Assembly (NCBI GenBank): GCA_001792895.1
Contig: MARA01000019.1
Location: 496,001 to 560,000 of the forward strand
Length of the DNA stretch: 64,000 nucleotides
Direction of reading: 5' to 3'
From: Lentinus brumalis
Taxonomy: Eukaryota > Basidiomycota > Agaricomycetes > Polyporales > Polyporaceae
Each line of letters opens with the position of its first letter. The first letter of the stretch is position 1. Positions 58,328 to 64,000 of this stretch are shown here, piece by piece. The notes beneath the pieces are model-generated. The model saw nothing but the letters and a program-made list of their open reading frames with translations, had not been told where the DNA came from and searched no databases. The position numbers and the translations under genes are program-made.

Positions 58328-60752
58328 TTAACGTAGACTGTTGATGTGGTTACAATGACGAGGAGCATTATACACAGTAAAGTACAGTATGACTACCAGG
58401 CTCACATACAGGTCGAGGAAAATTATATGCCAGATAGTTGAGATATAGTCGTATGTCGCCAAGCAAACGAACCCGTCACTCAGCACTTCTCGGGTCTACG
58501 ATAAAGATGAGGACGAGCGTCAGGAAATTGAAGAGCGGTGTTCCTTACCTATTGCTGATCGAGCTTTTCGGCCGTGGGGGGAGAGTCGGGTACATCATGT
58601 TCATGTACTTCTTGTACGTCATCTTGTACGGCGGGAACCGGAAGCCGAAGACAAACGTATCAACCCTATCCATTCACCTCAGCGGTCACGTCAGGTCAAA
58701 CACAGCGTGCAGAACCCGACTCACCACTTCGGGTTATCCAGCATCACTCTGTAATGGGTGAACTGCTCGAACGCCTGCTTGCCCGCGTAGTAGCCATCTA
58801 TAGGATGGGGACATTGAGGTGAGCTATGCATGGCATCTCGAAGTAGGGCAGAGGTCGTACATCCGCTAGCTCCAACGCCGCCAATAGGGAATCCCGGAAC
58901 GGCGGGACTGAAGACGCTGTCGTTGGCGAGCGCTGCACCGCTCTTGGTCTTCGAGAACACTGAACGGAGAGACAGGTTCGGATCGTGAATCGGCGTCGGA
59001 TAGGACAGCACTCGCCTTTTTCCTGGAACTTCTTGTCTTGCGAGAAGACATAGACTGCCAAGGGATTCTCGCTGAGATAATGTTAACATCGCAGTTCTCC
59101 AAAATACAGATGTTCCCTCACCGAGACCGGATGAACGTTATAGCCTCATCGACGTCCTCGACGGGTATGACGAGAAGAACCGGGCCAAATATTTCTCTGT
59201 CAACGACCAAAGGTGAGCGACATCCCCAGAAGCAACAGCGACGACTTACTCGCTCATCAAGGAGTCATCCGCCGGAACGTTGTTGACAATTGTCGGCGCG
59301 ACGTACTTCTTGTCGACGTCCACCTCGCCACCGCAGATGATCTCGCCCCTGGTATGCTCCAGCAGGCCTTCGATCCGCTTCGTATGGTGCTTGGACACGA
59401 TGCGACCAAAGGAGTCGGAGTGCTCGGGCCGTCGGGATAGAACTCGTGGTATCTGACCAAGATTCAGTACCTGAGAACATCCTGAGTATCTCGAACAACA
59501 CTCACGCATCCTTGAGTGCATCAACGAACTTATCCTGGAATGTACGAGGTACGAGAACGTACTCAGGGCAGGTGCAGACCTGGAATCCGGAAAATGAATG
59601 TGAGGGTCTGCAATTGATCTACTCATTGCAAATGGCGTACCTGGCCAGCGTTCCCGAAGCGACCCCAGAGCAATCGTCTAGCCGTCAATGGCAGGTCGAC
59701 GTTCGGGTCCACAACAACAGGGTTCTTGCCTAACGTTCTCGCGGATGAGTGACAACGTGGTGAGTTACCGACGACGAACGCATACCTCCAAGCTATCGAT
59801 CGATGTCAGTCGGTCTGTGCATGTGACTATCGAGACCTTGATACTTACCTCAAGAGTGACGGGTGTTAGATGCTTCGCTGCTGCCTGCGCTACGATACGT
59901 CCAACGTGGGTGCCGCCTGAGCAGTTTATGAGTACCAAGACGCGTGAGCCTATTCCTTTCCGTACCGATGTACATAACTGCGTGCGAGTCAGTGCGTGGT
60001 CCCTATGAGACCATGAGGCTACTCACTATGATCCCATCTTAGCTCGAGAGCTTTTGAGGTCTGTTCGGCACCCCCTTGGATTACATGGTAGAGTTCCGAG
60101 TCAAGATACTTGGGAATAAGTTCGGCGAGTAGCTGGCTGACGTGGGGCGTTGCCTCTGACGGCTTAATGACGGCGGCGCATCCCGCCGCTATCGCGCTCA
60201 CCTGCGTAATGATTGAATTGCCGCAAAAAACTGAGGAGAGTGCGGTGAAGCTTACCAGAGGACCCAAGGAGAGGAATATGGGGACGTTAAACGGGGAGAT
60301 GATGAGGGCAACGCCCTTCGGTTCGGCTTTCGTCTTCGGTCCCATGGCGAAGTACTTCATGTTGAATTCCGTCCTTTGTACGCGGGCCCACTTTCCGACC
60401 TTGTCGTACGCAAGGCGCACATCTTTCAACACGGTAACAAAGTCGTATCTGAATAGCACGTCAGCCCGAGCGCATGTGCCTCCAGGACTCGAGACTCACA
60501 GCTCGGCTTCAAGAGGATGGCGGCCAAGATCAAGTCTTAGCGCCTCCTTCCAGCGGTCCTCGTTGTCCTTGAGAATGTACCCGACTTGTGCGATTTGATT
60601 CTTTCGGAACGAGATGGACTTGGCTTTGTCGGCATCGAAAGCTCGGAGAGCCGTAGCATGAATCTGCCGGTACGTTATCACAAGGCGAGGATCGCTTCGA
60701 AACCAAGCTCTACCTTCGGTATATCCTCCAAGACGGTATATTGTGAGGACAT
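58328..60752 (-). pseudogene. ALDH3-type fatty aldehyde dehydrogenase with single frameshift
   Basis: Minus-strand paralogue of the gene at 47.2-49.6 kb with the same exon plan, including matching 39-nt, 12-nt (59977-59966) and 7-nt (59792-59786) exons. Readable parts: RKNQIAQVGYILKDNE, GVALIISPFNVPIFL, AAVIKPSEATP, HLTPVTLELGGKNPVVVDP, the catalytic cysteine in AGQVCTCPEY, PGFPIGGVGASGC and GYYAGKQAFEQFTHYR. The exon 59452-59250 is 203 nt where the paralogue has 204: one G is missing after YPDGP (about 59430), shifting the frame before EHSDSFGRIV. Everything else is open, so this is a very recent lesion or a sequencing error. A last exon reached through an intron (58548-58479) encodes a C-terminal anchor (FLDLYVSLVVILYFTVY) and ends at 58328. 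One intron (59015-58961) has a GC donor. Confidence 0.88.
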
Positions 60753-60834
60753 GGTGCTCTTGGGTAGGCGAAGCAATTGGGAGTGAAGCGGAAATGCGGG
60801 TGAGATGCTCGAAACAAGTGACTGGGTCCTGGGA

Positions 60835-60840
60835 TTTATA
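60835..60840 (-). promoter_or_regulatory. TATA box of the second ALDH3 gene
   Basis: TATAAA on the minus strand lies 83 bp upstream of the ATG at 60752, a usual fungal spacing. Confidence 0.5.
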
Positions 60841-63800
60841 CTGGCCTCCCGACACTTCGCACCGAGAAATGGCGCAAGACGGAACGCGAGGTCCTGGACC
60901 TGGGAACACCGCATGCGCCTCAGAGCAAATTGAGCGCTGCACGATTGGACGTCCGGTGTCCCCGTCGTCGTTACAGACGTCGCTTCCGAGCCGAGGGTGG
61001 CCTGGCTCACGGAGCGGAAGTCAGGGTGAAACTTCGGCTGTAGTACTGCTTAGAGACTGCACTGGCCGCACGACAGCGAAAATCCACCGTGACGGATTGA
61101 TAGCTTCTCAAACGCCGAGTCTGTGAGGAGTTGTCAGCGCATGCGGGTCATGAACAGACCGGATAACCCATACTCTCGGCGCTCTGTGCCTTGCGCGCAG
61201 CGACATGTGTTGTGCCAAAACATCACATAGCTGCCTTGCTTGGCTCATTGCGCGACCACTCTTGTCAGGCTGAGGTGTCCATGCCAAAGGATCACTGAGG
61301 CGTTGACAAGTTGAAGGCGTTAAGGACCAATGTGTGACAGTGGCCTAGAGCGACCCAGGAACCTCGGTCACCTCGGGTATGCCGGTGCCCGGAGAAATTA
61401 GCGCGCAGCACCGCCGCTCCGCTGATGCAGTGTAGATATCTCGTCCCAGTTCATCTTCCTCCTTTTCAATCCTTTTCTCAGTCTGCATCCCGTGAAGGTT
61501 TGCTTCAAGACCACATTCTCGGTGCCAGAATCAGCAAATATGCCAGAAGCAAACCAGCTGTTTGACTACGGTAAGGTGCAGCTGCGACTGCCGAACCTGG
61601 GACTTCAGGCTCAGTCTAGAAAACAAAAGAACGGTACTCAATATACGCGAAGGTAAGTTCGAATCTCGCCGAGTGTATCTGTCTGGTACTCAGTCTCGGT
61701 CCAACCTAGATTGCGCTCTCTATGCAGCGACCATGGGAGTTAGAAGCAACCCCGACTCAGAAGTCATGTGAACGCCCTTATTGACAAGGTCCCCTTGATG
61801 CCGCGCCGATGCCCCGTCGGCGTTCTAGGTACGCCTCGTCATAGCTGACGAAACCTCTGCCCTGTCTGCTCACTGATCATATATTAGGAGAACCAGAGAA
61901 GAGTTCCTGCCGGATGGTACTTCTTTCTGCATAGCCGGGGCTGTCGGACGTTGTCGATCGCCATACAGCACCCGCTTTACCGTCGCAGTCGCAGTATAGG
62001 CAACTGCGAGAACGGAGATAACGCTGTAAGGCATTTATAACGCCGAATGTCTGGTCCAGAACATGACCGAAGTACGCGTCTATGCACAACAAGGTTCGTT
62101 TGCTCTATACTTAGGCCAGTATAGACTTCCGGCACGTCACGCTGACGATACGAGGGCGCAGGATAGTCCGGTCTCGGCAGAGCTCTACCTCCTGGACACT
62201 GAGCCCAGGTCGAAGAGGGCACAGGTTCGCGATCGCTCAGCCAGACCAGGCTGGAATCGCGCCGAGCGACCAGACGATCAGTCCACGAGCAACCTCGGAC
62301 ATTTGATAGCCGCTGCCGCTTTGGTGAGTCGTATGTGCTTTCAATCAGCGTGCAAAGGCGACCACCTCGTCGCATACTTAGCCGCTATGAGAGCCTGTCT
62401 CAATCGCATGAAGTCAACAGGGGGAGTTCGTGGCTCCCATACAAACAGTACATCCTTTGTCACCAGCGGTCAGACGGTACTTGGCCTGCGTGCTTGCCTC
62501 TAAAACTCAGTGAATCTGACAAGCCAAGCGCCAGTTGGTGCAACATACTTGCACGAGTCGTCGAATCACTCATATCTGCCTCGCATTGCAGATCAGGCAT
62601 ATCACTTTCTCATATCCCCGTTGGACCCTGCTCTACGTGAGCCTCCGCCGATATCATGAAGTATATTATTGGAGTACTTCGAAGTCACGCCCACGTCGTC
62701 GTCGATAACAAGCATACCTTGTCCTATCCGCTCAGGAGCTGTGCCAGGTTGACAGACCCGTCGTTCACGTCGAGGTGAGAGTACGCAGTAACCGTTATTG
62801 TCCGGCGTGTATTACTAATCAAGGCGACTGACTTCGCGCTTGCTACGGTTTCTTTGACTAGCATCTTCTGCAGGCCGCGGTTTGGACATCATGGAGCTCA
62901 GTCCAGCGTCGGTGCGGATAGAATACCAACACATGGATAGTCATTAGCGGGCGCCTACTGTGCCTCCGCAATCTGCGTGCGAAGCTGTAATACTTTCATG
63001 AGTGTTCACACGTTCACATCGGATGACATTACGTGCTCATCTGAGTACTGTCATGCATCAATGATGAGACGACGAGGTGAGGCCTCAACAATCACGTATG
63101 TTCTGGTAGTTCTCATGCTAGGTTGCGCAGACGGGATCGTCGGAGTGTCTTCTGCAAGAGGTGCATGTAAATCAAGGTCAACTGGAGTTCTTTCCATCCC
63201 TGGTGCGGTGAGTCCATTCCGATCTTCGGACGTCTGCGTAGTCAGGGCCTCATACGATTGTCTCTTTAGCTACCCCAGAGTGCGGCGGCCGATTCATTCT
63301 GCGTCACTACCATCCATCCTGTGAACACTTACGGCATCCCCCAACTTGTGGGCGCTGCAGAGCCTGCTAGATTCGAGGGCAGCTGTGACGTACAGTATTG
63401 GCGGTCCGATGATACGCACCTCAGGTAAGCTGCTGTATCGCCAATGTATCTCTCGACCTCCAACTGATTCTCACTCAGACGCACTCTAGGCACCGCAGAT
63501 CAAGCAGTAGCAGACAGCTACCCCTGGCACTATCCGTGTCGTCGGTAGCTTGAGCCCTCATTCGCAGTGTCATGTGAGCACTGAGATCTTGCTTACTGCT
63601 TGTGACTAGTACCGACAGATACTGACGCTCGGACAGGGACCTACCTGGAGTTTGACAGCATCTATCCAGCCAGCCAAGCCTCGGACCGCAACGTTGTATC
63701 GCTCAGACAGCCAGGAGGTATGCTACCTCCAGCAACATACTCGGCTACGTTTTACCTCGATTTAGTGACCAGGTAAGTCTAGCTTCTCTGGGCTACCCCC

Positions 63801-64000
63801 TGGCGACAACTGTATCCGACATGATCACTCCACAGGGACAAGACACGCAGCCATTCTCAAATTGAAATACTCCTCACCGTTGCCCAGAAGAGAGCATCGG
63901 AGCAACATTTCTGGGCGCGGTCTCAAGCGGCCACCCCGATCCTCGGCGCAAAGTACCTAGGATTGTCTCCATCACTGAGAATATCTTTGGGTCCGGGGTG
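60841..64000. other. Undefined right end
   Basis: No gene is recognised. Plus-strand frames at 62063-62503 and 62977-63324, and possible exon pieces at about 63330-63420, 63640-63720 and 63830-64000 separated by GTAAG-like donors, suggest a decayed or cut-off multi-exon gene continuing past the window, but no family motif can be read. Confidence 0.35.

Overview
The window looks like a basidiomycete (Agaricomycete, most probably Polyporales) nuclear genome segment. Genes are split by many 45-70 bp introns with GT(A/G)xGT donors, coding regions are GC-rich, and several families are typical of mushrooms (DUF6534 membrane proteins, ALDH3-type fatty aldehyde dehydrogenases). I checked exon phases by hand. 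Seven genes are followed from start to stop without a break: MFS transporter (552 aa), alpha/beta hydrolase (326 aa), alpha-oxoamine synthase (463 aa), a seven-helix membrane protein (380 aa), acyl-CoA delta-9 desaturase with cytochrome b5 tail (407 aa), 3-ketodihydrosphingosine-reductase-like SDR (319 aa) and cytochrome P450 (543 aa). A CmcJ/AsaB-like protein (277 aa), a PKS-derived acyltransferase-only protein (573 aa) and, with one weak splice site, a GNAT acetyltransferase (245 aa) also stay open.

Layout: 1-6.6 kb holds DUF6534 gene A and undefined sequence. 6.6-10.5 kb holds a shrunken polyketide synthase (start, end of the KS, then AT only) and a broken monoglyceride-lipase gene. 10.5-13.4 kb holds DUF6534 gene B facing a truncated ALDH3 relic. 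13.4-18.9 kb is repeat-rich and largely undefined. 18.9-24 kb holds the MFS exporter and the hydrolase. 27.5-42 kb is the densest part: oxoamine synthase, seven-helix protein, GNAT, desaturase, ketoreductase and CmcJ-like oxidoreductase. 43-49.6 kb holds a decayed second oxoamine synthase, DUF6534 gene C and an ALDH3 gene. 50.7-52 kb holds two tandem MITEs. 53-55 kb is the P450. 56-60.8 kb is DUF6534 gene D facing a frameshifted ALDH3. The last 3 kb is undefined.

Taken together the intact enzymes follow the logic of sphingoid-base or sphinganine-analogue biosynthesis (compare the fumonisin cluster: PKS, oxoamine synthase, ketoreductase, P450s, transporter). An acyl chain would be condensed with an amino acid, the 3-ketone reduced, the chain desaturated and oxidised, the amine possibly acylated and the product exported, while ALDH3 enzymes handle long-chain aldehydes. 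This is inference from co-location. The decaying duplicates around it suggest a young, rearranging accessory region.
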